45,474 nucleotides of DNA from Brachyspira sp. G79 (GTDB lineage Bacteria; Spirochaetota; Brachyspiria; Brachyspirales; Brachyspiraceae), in the NCBI RefSeq assembly GCF_002379365.1, contig NZ_JQIU01000008.1:1621185-1666658 (forward strand), written 5' to 3'. Within the stretch, counting starts at the first letter, position 1; each line of letters opens with the position of its first letter. Position numbers and translations under genes: made by a program. This document shows, one piece after another, positions 36,786 through 44,412 of this stretch. The notes under the pieces are model-generated. The model had not been told where the DNA came from, did not search any database, and saw only the letters and a program-made list of their open reading frames with translations.

Positions 36786-36846
36786 TAAATATTAATATTA
36801 TAGCATTAGAAATTTGAGAATTCAAAATATATTTATTTTTGTTTCT

Positions 36847-38046
36847 TCACTCTTTTGCAACTATCTTTAAATAATTCAAAAATGCTTCATCTTCGCAAAT
36901 AGTCTTACCCTCATCATCAGATAGTTTTGCTACAGGTTTGCCATTAACACTTTGAAGTTTCATAACTATATTTAAGGGCTTGGAAACTGGTTCAAAATCG
37001 TTTGTAATATATGTACCTATACCAAATGTTACATTAGCTTCGTCTTTGAACTCTTTATATATAACATATGCTTTATCAAAATTTAGGCTGTCACTAAAAA
37101 GCAGAGTTTTTGTTTTGGGGTCAACCCTAAGACTTTTATAATGATTTATAACTTTATATCCCCAAGCTATAGGATCTCCAGAATCATGCCTTATTCCGTC
37201 ATAAAGTTTTGCAAAATACAAATCAAAATCTTTTAAAAATTTATCAGTACCCAATGTATCGGACAATGCTATACCTAAATCGCCTCTATATTCATTAACC
37301 CAAGACTGAAGCATGAATTTCTGACTTTCTGCAAGCCTTACTTTATCCAATGCCTGCCCTATTTGATAATATTCATGAGCATTTGTACCTACAGCAAGCA
37401 AATCATATTTTTTAGCAAAATAAACATTACTTGTACCAACCAAACATGAAGAAGGAAGTTTTTTCTTTAGTATATCAACAACTTTATTCTGCCAATCAAA
37501 AGAAAATCTTCTTCTAGTTCCAAACTCAGAAAGCTTAAATCCATTTTCTTCCTTATGCATAGGTATTAATTTACCATCTATTTTTTTTAATAAATTAATC
37601 TCAGCCTGTTCATATGCTTTTCTTCCATTATCCTCCCTACAAACAGTATATGTATAATAAATCTCACTAATCATAGCAAGCATAGGTATTTCCCAAAGTA
37701 TAGTCTGATACCAAGGACCTTCTATTTCAACTGTTAATTTATCATTATCAAATAAGGCTTTTACATGTTCTTCTAAAGGTCTGTATAATTTTAGAAACTC
37801 TATATAATCCTTTTTTATAAATCTTAAAGAAGCCAAATATTCAAGTTCATCTTTTTTGAAATTTAAGCCGCAGAAATATTTTATTTGTCTTAAAAGCTCC
37901 TCATGCATCTCAAAAGTCCACTCTAGTATATTTCTGCTTTTAAATACATAACGTACCCAAACATCAGAGAACTGTCTTAAAGCACATTGCTGCATGGTAA
38001 ATTTATATAAATCAGTATCCAATAAACTATTTATTATAGGCTTCAT
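36847..38046 (-). CDS. pncB: Nicotinate phosphoribosyltransferase
   Basis: It makes nicotinate mononucleotide from nicotinate and PRPP, with ATP, in NAD salvage. The 399 residues are like those of E. coli PncB. Motifs: LLDTDLYKFTMQQCALRQF, FGTRRRFSFDWQ, VGTNAHEYYQIGQALD (with the phosphorylated-His position), DGIRHDSGDPIAWG and FGIGTYITNDF. It lies three bases from the AtpZ-like gene, so it is probably the last member of the run amidase / LytM / AtpZ / pncB. Confidence 0.93.
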   Translation of the reverse strand: MKPIINSLLDTDLYKFTMQQCALRQFSDVWVRYVFKSRNILEWTFEMHEELLRQIKYFCGLNFKKDELEYLASLRFIKKDYIEFLKLYRPLEEHVKALFDNDKLTVEIEGPWYQTILWEIPMLAMISEIYYTYTVCREDNGRKAYEQAEINLLKKIDGKLIPMHKEENGFKLSEFGTRRRFSFDWQNKVVDILKKKLPSSCLVGTSNVYFAKKYDLLAVGTNAHEYYQIGQALDKVRLAESQKFMLQSWVNEYRGDLGIALSDTLGTDKFLKDFDLYFAKLYDGIRHDSGDPIAWGYKVINHYKSLRVDPKTKTLLFSDSLNFDKAYVIYKEFKDEANVTFGIGTYITNDFEPVSKPLNIVMKLQSVNGKPVAKLSDDEGKTICEDEAFLNYLKIVAKE

Positions 38047-38049
38047 AGT

Positions 38050-38283
38050 TTAATCCTTGTTATTTTTATTCATTTTATCAAAAGCCTTTGATATCTTGTA
38101 AAGTCTGTAAATACCAGAAACAAACCCAACAAATATACCTATTATTGTAAATAAAGGTCTGCTGTTAAAGTGTTTGTCGGCATAATGCCCTACAAAAGCT
38201 AAACCAAGTACCATACTTCCAAACTCAGCACCAAGAGCTGCATATCTTACCGCGTTTTTTAAACTCTTATTCTCCATCTTCAT
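38050..38283 (-). CDS. AtpZ/AtpI-like small membrane protein
   Basis: The 77-residue protein has two membrane helices (about 18-33 and 43-60), the first with Gly-rich GAEFGSMVLGLAFVGHYAD, and a Lys-rich tail. This is the pattern of AtpZ/AtpI-type proteins (YALxGxEFxxxxxxGxxxGxxxD). Family members sit before ATP synthase genes and help c-ring assembly or ion uptake; no atp gene is adjacent here. The first ATG (38283) overlaps the LytM gene by 17 bases and a second ATG lies two codons in. The choice between them is not decided by a ribosome site. Confidence 0.7.
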   Translation of the reverse strand: MKMENKSLKNAVRYAALGAEFGSMVLGLAFVGHYADKHFNSRPLFTIIGIFVGFVSGIYRLYKISKAFDKMNKNNKD

Positions 38284-39175
38284 ATTCTAAAGTAGTAAAT
38301 ATCAAAGGATTAACATATTTTGTAGCTATTTTAAGATCATAGTCAAAAATACCTGTTTTAGCATTTCCTAATATTTCACCCTTTTTTACAGTCATCTTCT
38401 CAGATACAGCAGAAGTAGCAAGTCCGCTGTATCTTGTAACAATACCGAATCTATGATAAATAGTTATGGTAAATCCGCTGTCTTTATCATATGATATATC
38501 ATTAACAGTACCTGAAGCAGCTGCCCTTATTAAAGTACCAGCTATGGTTTCAAAACCTATACCCTTAGATATAATAGATCCGTCCTGATATGGTCTTGAT
38601 ATAACAGCATATCTTGAATCTATAGGAAGTATTGAAGGAATAGATTCAAGTGAATTATTTTTAGAGTTAATATTTGCTCTTAATTCTTCTAAATATAATC
38701 TTATTTTTTCTAATTCATCTGCCCTTGAGTTCATAAGCATAATATTATCTACATAGTTATTAGAAAAAGATATGGCATTATCATCTATTTTTAATATACC
38801 TGCAATATTAGACATATCAGTTATATAATAATCATTAGTTACTACTGAATTAAAAATAGTTTCTAAAGAATTTATTTCTGCCAATTTATCTTTATAGCTT
38901 CCGCTTAATATTTCAGTTTTACTTGCAAGTACAGTATTTTTGGTTAGAAAAGAAAAAGTAGAAAGTAATGCCGAGATAATTATTATAATTATTATTATTA
39001 AAGAATATACTGGAATCGATAATGTTTTAGTTTTCTTTTTTGAATGCGGTATAAACATAAAAAATATTTTATGCGTAAGAAACTGACCGATTTTTTTAAA
39101 AAATAAATAAAACGCAGAAGGTTTTTTATTAATATATTTACTACTTTTTTTTCTCTTATGTTTTATATGCATCAT
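38267..39175 (-). CDS. LytM/M23-fold protein without metal ligands
   Basis: The 302-residue protein has a basic cytoplasmic start, one membrane helix (about 53-72), a coiled region (about 85-175), then an M23-like domain (about 195-295): GIGFETIAGTLIRAAASGTVNDISYDKDSG, cut here into GIGFETIAGTLIRAAAS and GTVNDISYDKDSG, then TIYHRFGIVTRYSGLAT and KKGEILGNAKTGIFDYDLKIA. Active M23 enzymes have HxxxD, YAHL and HLH(Y/F)E. Here these read GIGFE, YSGL and DYDLKI, so the zinc ligands are gone. Degenerate LytM proteins such as EnvC and NlpD activate amidases, and the next gene upstream is an amidase. An activator role is therefore likely. Confidence 0.72.
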   Translation of the reverse strand: MMHIKHKRKKSSKYINKKPSAFYLFFKKIGQFLTHKIFFMFIPHSKKKTKTLSIPVYSLIIIIIIIISALLSTFSFLTKNTVLASKTEILSGSYKDKLAEINSLETIFNSVVTNDYYITDMSNIAGILKIDDNAISFSNNYVDNIMLMNSRADELEKIRLYLEELRANINSKNNSLESIPSILPIDSRYAVISRPYQDGSIISKGIGFETIAGTLIRAAASGTVNDISYDKDSGFTITIYHRFGIVTRYSGLATSAVSEKMTVKKGEILGNAKTGIFDYDLKIATKYVNPLIFTTLEYEDGE

Positions 39176-39253
39176 AATCTGCTGCCTAATAATTGATAAC
39201 TATTTTAACAAAATATTGATATTTAATCAATAATAATAAAACAGTTCAAATAC

Positions 39254-40198
39254 CTATTTTGTAGTATATACATCAACCAAAGCCTCATACATTTGATTTG
39301 CTAATTCTCTTATAGCTTTGATACTTCCAAACTGCCATTCATGTATAAAGGCAGATTCTATGAGTACTGAAGGCACATCTTTTTTTATTTCCTGTTTATT
39401 ATAGGCATTCTCATAAGCATCACCTATAACTATCAATCCTCTTAAAGATATTCCCTCTTTAATTAATTCGTCTTTATCATAAAACTTCCATACATTATTA
39501 GGAAGCACTCTGTCATGACCTATAACAGGAGAGATTTTATATTTTTCCTGCATGCGTTCAGATAATTTATATGCAACCTGCATAGAAGCTGGAAACTCTT
39601 TATTATAAGGGCTTACTATAACATGGAAACCAGAAGTTTTAGCCCTTCTGCTAATATAAGGCATATAATCAAAATGTATACTAAGTAAAAGGTCAAAATT
39701 ATTATCTATAGCATAATGTCTTATGGCATACATCTCTAAAGTCTGATATCTTGTTAAATTTCCGCTTCTCTCTTCGCCTTTTACTTTTGTATTGTATATT
39801 CCTAAAAGCTCAGCATAATTATTAGTCATGTATTCTTTAATAGGTCTGCTGTAATATGCTCCGTCTCTGCTTAAAAAATATTCAAATCTGTCATCTTCTG
39901 AAAGTATTTTAGCTAATTCTCTAGCCACTCTTAAATTAACATAATATTCATAACCCAAATATCCTAATGCACCTTTAGTAGCAGCATTATGACCTGGATC
40001 TATAAGTATCCTAATCTTTCTATTTTCTATTATATCATTAAATTTCTCACTAGGTGTAGAAACTTTATTTACTTCGCTTTCTCTTACTATATTTTCAGAA
40101 ACTTTAGTATTTGCTGTAACAATAAGTGATGAGAAAGATACAATTATTAAAACGATAATAACTACTGAAAAAATTATAAAACGGTTTTTGTTATTCAT
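39254..40198 (-). CDS. N-acetylmuramoyl-L-alanine amidase (Amidase_3)
   Basis: A zinc amidase that cuts the amide bond between MurNAc and the peptide stem. The 314-residue protein has an N-terminal membrane helix (about 7-27) that places it in the periplasm. Ligands are visible: ILIDPGHN (first His), the Glu in YEYYVNLRVARELA, LSIHFD (second His), and VLIESAFI with the catalytic Glu. The enzyme is compact, with an unusual insertion around residues 110-165. The degenerate LytM-fold gene lies 78 bases downstream on the same strand, which fits an AmiA/EnvC-type pair acting in cell separation. It is upstream-adjacent to fliN but separated from it by 190 bases. Confidence 0.85.
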   Translation of the reverse strand: MNNKNRFIIFSVVIIVLIIVSFSSLIVTANTKVSENIVRESEVNKVSTPSEKFNDIIENRKIRILIDPGHNAATKGALGYLGYEYYVNLRVARELAKILSEDDRFEYFLSRDGAYYSRPIKEYMTNNYAELLGIYNTKVKGEERSGNLTRYQTLEMYAIRHYAIDNNFDLLLSIHFDYMPYISRRAKTSGFHVIVSPYNKEFPASMQVAYKLSERMQEKYKISPVIGHDRVLPNNVWKFYDKDELIKEGISLRGLIVIGDAYENAYNKQEIKKDVPSVLIESAFIHEWQFGSIKAIRELANQMYEALVDVYTTK

Positions 40199-40389
40199 AA
40201 TAATTAAATTATCGTAAAGAATTTTATTAAATTAAAGCTCAAGTAAATAATTTTTATATTATAAAGCACTTGATTATACAAATATTTTTTAATTATTAGA
40301 AATTATAATATTGCCATTATTTAAATCTTTAAATTTGAAAGCTATTATCCTATTTATAATTTTTTAACGATACAATAATTATAAAAATA

Positions 40390-40722
40390 TTATTTAATTT
40401 CTTCTTTGGACTTTTCTTCTTCAGATTTTTCAGGAACTATATTATTTATAGAATCAACAATTTCTGTAATACGCACACCGAAACATTCATCTATAACAAC
40501 AACTTCTCCTCTTGCTATTAGCTTACCATTAACAAGCAAATCTACAGGCTCACCTGCTAATTTCTGAAGTTCTATAATAGAACCTTCTCCAAGACTTAAT
40601 ATTTCTCTTACAGTTAAGCGTGCTCTTCCTAGTTCTACAGTTACATTAATAGTAACGTCCATAAGCAAACTGATATTGCCTGAATTGTTAGGATTATTAG
40701 TTACTGTCTTTTTATCCGCCAT
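40390..40722 (-). CDS. fliN: Flagellar motor switch protein FliN (second SpoA-domain gene)
   Basis: The 110-residue protein has a short polar start, a SpoA/FliN domain (about 16-92) and a Glu/Lys tail. [39 protein letters not shown] and [20 protein letters not shown] are nearly the same as the end of FliY in the next gene, at both protein and DNA level. This points to duplication of the FliY tail or of an ancestral fliN. FliN forms the bottom of the C-ring. A terminator separates the two genes, so this one may have its own expression. Confidence 0.88.
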   Translation of the reverse strand: MADKKTVTNNPNNSGNISLLMDVTINVTVELGRARLTVREILSLGEGSIIELQKLAGEPVDLLVNGKLIARGEVVVIDECFGVRITEIVDSINNIVPEKSEEEKSKEEIK

Positions 40723-40811
40723 TATTTTACTTCTATATATTTATAATAAATATATTATATATGTTTCAAATATAATTTCAATTAAGTTATAAAAAAAATT
40801 TTACTATTTAA

Positions 40812-40848
40812 AATAAAAAAGCGAGGATTTTACTCCCCGCTTTAATTT
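40812..40848 (-). terminator. Terminator of the fliL-fliM-fliY transcript
   Basis: On the minus strand AAAGCGGGG pairs with CCTCGCTTT (one G-U pair) across AGTAAAAT, followed by TTTATTTT. It lies between fliY and fliN. Confidence 0.7.
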
Positions 40849-40871
40849 ATTGGTAATTATTTTAACTTATA

Positions 40872-41948
40872 TTATCTAGGTTTATTAGTAAGTCTGTCCA
40901 TAGGGTTAATAATATCAGTAACACGAACACCGAAGTTTTCATCTATTACTACAACCTCCCCTTTAGCTATCAATTTACCATTAACAAGCAAATCTACAGG
41001 CTCACCTGCTAATTTTTGAAGCTCTATGATAGAACCTTCACCAAGTCCTAAAATATCTCTGATAGTCATAGTAGCTCTTCCTAGTTCTACGGTCATATTC
41101 ATGGTAACATCCATAAGAAGACCTATATTACCAGTTCCCTGTACATCAGAAGCAGGCATTAAAGAATTAAACTCTGCATGCTGTACACCAAGCTGAGGAG
41201 AAGAATCAAATGCCTGATTATCTACAAGACCAGCCATAGGGTTTGAAGCAGCACTGCCAGCACTTGAAGCTGCTGCATTTGAAGCAGGAGCTTGAGAAGA
41301 TGAAGAAGCAGAACCTAAAAGGCTTTGTAATAAAGGAAGTTCCAAAGCAAATACATATGGAGCATTTTCCACTTCACCTTCAATAGACAAAGAACCGCTT
41401 ACTATAGCCAAAGGTCCAGGTATATTGATACTGAAAGCATCTTCTAGTATAGAAGTTTCTATAGGCGAATTAGTAAAACTGCCTCCAAACCTAGAAGATA
41501 AAGCACTATCAGAAACTCCCACCATTTGTGAGAAAGCCTCTTTTAATACCTGAGCTACCATATCATTTAAAGCAGCTTCTTTTTGTCCCATCATAAGAGA
41601 AGCAACTATTAAAGCCTCATTTTCTCCCATGAAATAGTAAACATTTCCAGTAATAGAGCCTGTATAACCCACTTTAGCTTCTATCATTTTACCAGAAAGC
41701 ATTTGATGTAAGTTATTAACATCTCCAACTGTAGTAGTAATATTAGTAATGGATACAGTCTTAGTAGAAATAGATGATAGTGAAAAGGCTTGATTTTCTG
41801 CTATCATTTTAGCAGCTTCATTAAAAAGTTGTTTATCTACATTTCCGCCGCCATTACTAGATGCTTTGGAATCGCCTCCAAAAGCTTCATCGGCACCTTT
41901 TAGCAAAGCTTCTATTTCGTCTTGAGATAATGCACCGTCACTCATCAT
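40872..41948 (-). CDS. fliY: Flagellar motor switch phosphatase/protein FliY
   Basis: The 358-residue protein begins with a CheY-P-binding type motif (LSQDEIEALLKGADEA), has a CheC-like middle (about 45-200, with IAENQAFSLSSISTK and MMGQKEAALNDMVAQVLKEAFSQMVG), an Ala/Ser-rich linker (about 215-245), and a C-terminal SpoA domain (about 270-345). It is part of the switch complex, and in other bacteria FliY also dephosphorylates CheY-P. It starts four bases after fliM. In spirochaetes a long FliY/FliN in this place is normal; a separate FliN with almost the same tail is less usual. Confidence 0.9.
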   Translation of the reverse strand: MMSDGALSQDEIEALLKGADEAFGGDSKASSNGGGNVDKQLFNEAAKMIAENQAFSLSSISTKTVSITNITTTVGDVNNLHQMLSGKMIEAKVGYTGSITGNVYYFMGENEALIVASLMMGQKEAALNDMVAQVLKEAFSQMVGVSDSALSSRFGGSFTNSPIETSILEDAFSINIPGPLAIVSGSLSIEGEVENAPYVFALELPLLQSLLGSASSSSQAPASNAAASSAGSAASNPMAGLVDNQAFDSSPQLGVQHAEFNSLMPASDVQGTGNIGLLMDVTMNMTVELGRATMTIRDILGLGEGSIIELQKLAGEPVDLLVNGKLIAKGEVVVIDENFGVRVTDIINPMDRLTNKPR

Positions 41949-41952
41949 AACC

Positions 41953-42984
41953 TTAATCCTCCTCTTTTAATAAATCGTCTTCGGTTATATCAGCCTCTCC
42001 ATCCATAACACCTGTAAGCTGTACAGCCATTCTGCTGCCTGATATACCAGGACGACATAAGAATTTCTTTCTGTTTCCTATCTTGAATATAACAGGATCT
42101 GTAATCTTAGTATCAGTAAACTTAACAACATCGCCTTTCTGAAGATTGAGAATGTCTGATAGCGGTAATTGCATAGATCCAAGTTCCGCCGAAGTTTCAA
42201 CAAATATATTTTGTAATTTTTCTTTTATTATCTTTAAATTTTCGCTAGTGCTTCCTCTTCTAATAGATGCATACCAGTATTGAGCTGAGAACTTAGAAAG
42301 TATAGGCTCAATAGTAATATATGGTATACAAAAGTTCATCATACCTTCCACATCGGCTACTTTAGTCTCCAAAGTAATAAGTACAACCATGTCATTAGGG
42401 CTAACCATCTGAGCAAACTGAGGGTTAGTTTCAATAGAACCCAAACGCGGTCTTAAGTCTATTACCTGAGACCAAGCCTCCCTTAAGTTACCAAGTATTC
42501 TTACTATAATACCTTCCATAACTGATAACTCAATATCTGTAAGCTCCCTATTTAAATTCTTAGGACTTTCACCAGGTCCGCCAAACAATCTATCAATTAT
42601 AGTAAAAGTGATAGATGGGTCAATCTCTAGTATAGAACTGCCTTTCAAAGGATCCATACTAACTATAGCCAAAGTAGAAGGATTACTAACACTTCTTATA
42701 AACTCTTCATAAGTAAGCTGGTCTACACTTGCTACGTGAATACCTACTAATGTTCTCAACTGTGCTGATAATGAAGTTGTAGTAACACGTGCGAAGTTTT
42801 CATGCATCATTTGAAGCGTTCTAATTTGGTCTTTTGAAAACTTATCTGGACGTTTGAAGTCGTATATCTTTATCTTTCTATGCTCTACTTCTACACGCTT
42901 AGTATCAATATTATCTAAACTTTCACCAGACGATATAGCACTTAGTAACGCATCTATTTCGCTTTGTGACAATACTTCTGTCAT
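41953..42984 (-). CDS. fliM: Flagellar motor switch protein FliM
   Basis: The 343-residue protein has the CheY-P-binding N-terminus VLSQSEIDALLSAI, the middle CheC-like domain with the FliG-binding segment (VEHRKIKIYDFKRPDKFSKDQIRTL split into VEHRKIKIYDFKRPDKF and SKDQIRTL; IDRLFGGPGESPKN near residue 125), and a C-terminal SpoA domain (about 255-325, LPLSDILNLQKGDVV). It connects FliG to FliY/FliN in the C-ring and receives the CheY signal that sets rotation direction. It lies between fliL and fliY in one transcription unit. Confidence 0.95.
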   Translation of the reverse strand: MTEVLSQSEIDALLSAISSGESLDNIDTKRVEVEHRKIKIYDFKRPDKFSKDQIRTLQMMHENFARVTTTSLSAQLRTLVGIHVASVDQLTYEEFIRSVSNPSTLAIVSMDPLKGSSILEIDPSITFTIIDRLFGGPGESPKNLNRELTDIELSVMEGIIVRILGNLREAWSQVIDLRPRLGSIETNPQFAQMVSPNDMVVLITLETKVADVEGMMNFCIPYITIEPILSKFSAQYWYASIRRGSTSENLKIIKEKLQNIFVETSAELGSMQLPLSDILNLQKGDVVKFTDTKITDPVIFKIGNRKKFLCRPGISGSRMAVQLTGVMDGEADITEDDLLKEED

Positions 42985-43025
42985 ACGAGTATCCTTCTAT
43001 AAATATTTTTTCCGTTCTTCTTTAA

Positions 43026-43574
43026 TTAGCTTAATAAGAAGTTATCAAATAATATACCATCTATTTGACCATTTCTAAGCATACTATTAATCTCTCGCTT
43101 AATATCAGCTTTTAACTGCTCTCTGCCTTCATTAGTTCTTAACTGATCATAAGTGTAAGAACTAAGGATTGTAGTAATTCTATCTCTTATCATATAGAAT
43201 CTTTCTGGAAGTTCTACTGCAAGCTGTTTAACATTAGTAGTATAAGTTAATATAATACTTACTTTTACATATCTAGCTACATCCATGTCAGCTGTGTTTA
43301 CATTGAACTCTGGATCTATACGATATATTGATGGAGGCGGCTGTTTTACCATATCGTCCACCACTCCACCTTGAACTCCTGCAGCTTTTCCTACACTTTT
43401 AGATACAAAAAATGCTATAAGCCCAGATATTAAAGCCACAACTAAAATGGCAGCAACTCCCATAAGGATTTTAACAATCATAGGGCTTAAACCAAATTTT
43501 TTCTTTGGTGCAGCTTCGGCTTGCTCTTCTTCGCCTTCATCCAATTCTTCGTCTAAGTTTTCTTCGTCTGCCAT
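43026..43574 (-). CDS. fliL: Flagellar basal-body protein FliL
   Basis: The 182-residue protein has an acidic cytoplasmic start (EENLDEELDEGEEEQAEA), one membrane helix (about 34-54, VKILMGVAAILVVALISGLI) and a periplasmic stomatin-like domain that ends SMLRNGQIDGILFDNFLLS. The phrase ELPERFYMIRDRITTILSSY corresponds to the conserved FliL block LRDxxIxxLSxxT. FliL assists stator function. The gene starts a fliL-fliM-fliY unit with GAGG before the ATG and a plausible promoter upstream. Stator genes motAB, often before fliL in spirochaetes, are not here. Confidence 0.9.
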   Translation of the reverse strand: MADEENLDEELDEGEEEQAEAAPKKKFGLSPMIVKILMGVAAILVVALISGLIAFFVSKSVGKAAGVQGGVVDDMVKQPPPSIYRIDPEFNVNTADMDVARYVKVSIILTYTTNVKQLAVELPERFYMIRDRITTILSSYTYDQLRTNEGREQLKADIKREINSMLRNGQIDGILFDNFLLS

Positions 43575-43610
43575 ATAATTTCCTCACTTAAATTAATATG
43601 TTTGTTTTCA

Positions 43611-43639
43611 ATTATATAACAGTAAAATAAAATTAGCAA
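43611..43639 (-). promoter_or_regulatory. Possible promoter of fliL-fliM-fliY
   Basis: On the minus strand TTGCTA (43634-43639), 17 bases and TATAAT (43611-43616) lie about 37 bases before fliL. No sigma28-type motif was noticed. Confidence 0.45.
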
Positions 43640-43743
43640 CTCTTATGTTAACTTTAACTTTTTTTACTGTCTTTATATATAATATCGGTAAAGTATTAAA
43701 ACACTTAACATATTTTTTATGCAAAAGTAAAAAAATAATTATG

Positions 43744-43772
43744 TTGATTTTTTTCTTTTTAATCGTTATAAT
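43744..43772 (+). promoter_or_regulatory. Promoter of pyrR
   Basis: TTGATT (43744-43749), 17 bases and TATAAT (43767-43772) lie 55 bases before the pyrR ATG. The leader is too short to hold a PyrR-type attenuator. Confidence 0.55.
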
Positions 43773-43827
43773 TTTCAAAAATTACTTAAATTCATAAAAA
43801 TAAAGTAATATCTTAAGGAGTATAAAA

Positions 43828-44355
43828 ATGAGAGTTTTATTAAAAGCTGAAGAATATGAAAAAGTCCTTCCTCGATTAGCAGCAGAAATCATAGAAAAAG
43901 AAGATATTGAAAAGCTTGCTATTGTAGGAATAAGAAGACGCGGTGATTTCCTTGGTATAAGATTAAAAAAACTTTTGGAAGAAAAAGTAAAAACAGAGAT
44001 ACCTATTGGAGCAATAGATATTAACCTTTACAGAGATGATTTATCTTCACTTTCAGAGTTTCCTGAAATTAAAGAAACTGATATACCTTTTGATATTACT
44101 GGAAAAACTATACTTCTTGTAGACGATGTACTTTATACAGGAAGAACTATTAGAGCAGCTTTGAATGCTTTATTTGAGTATGGAAGACCTAAAAAAGTAG
44201 CATTATTGGTATTGGTTGATAGATTTGGAAGAGAACTGCCTGTATCGGCAAATTATGTAGGACTTGCTCTTAATGTACCAGAAGACCAGTATGTATCTGT
44301 GAGAGTTAAAGAATTAGAAGGTGAAGATTTGGTACTATTAAAAGACAGAAATTAA
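43828..44355 (+). CDS. pyrR: PyrR, pyrimidine regulator / uracil phosphoribosyltransferase
   Basis: The 175 residues match the family (about 180). The PRPP-binding motif ILLVDDVLYTGRTIRAALNA (residues about 93-112) is intact, with the N-terminal IVGIRRRGDFLGIRL and GAIDINLYRDDLS, and C-terminal VDRFGRELPVSANYVG. In Bacillus PyrR binds pyr mRNA when UMP is high and causes termination; it also has uracil phosphoribosyltransferase activity. No pyr biosynthesis gene follows here, so any RNA target must be elsewhere, or the enzyme acts in salvage. AAGGAG lies upstream of the ATG and a hairpin terminator follows. Confidence 0.92.
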   Translation: MRVLLKAEEYEKVLPRLAAEIIEKEDIEKLAIVGIRRRGDFLGIRLKKLLEEKVKTEIPIGAIDINLYRDDLSSLSEFPEIKETDIPFDITGKTILLVDDVLYTGRTIRAALNALFEYGRPKKVALLVLVDRFGRELPVSANYVGLALNVPEDQYVSVRVKELEGEDLVLLKDRN

Positions 44356-44377
44356 TAATAGTTATAATAAAAACTAA

Positions 44378-44410
44378 TAAAAAAGGGGCTTTGTTTAAGC
44401 CCCTTTTATT
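44378..44410. terminator. Bidirectional terminator between pyrR and the acidic protein gene
   Basis: AAAAGGGGCTT pairs with AAGCCCCTTTT over a short TGTTT-type loop, with A-rich sequence before it and T-rich sequence after it. Confidence 0.75.
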
Positions 44411-44412
44411 TT

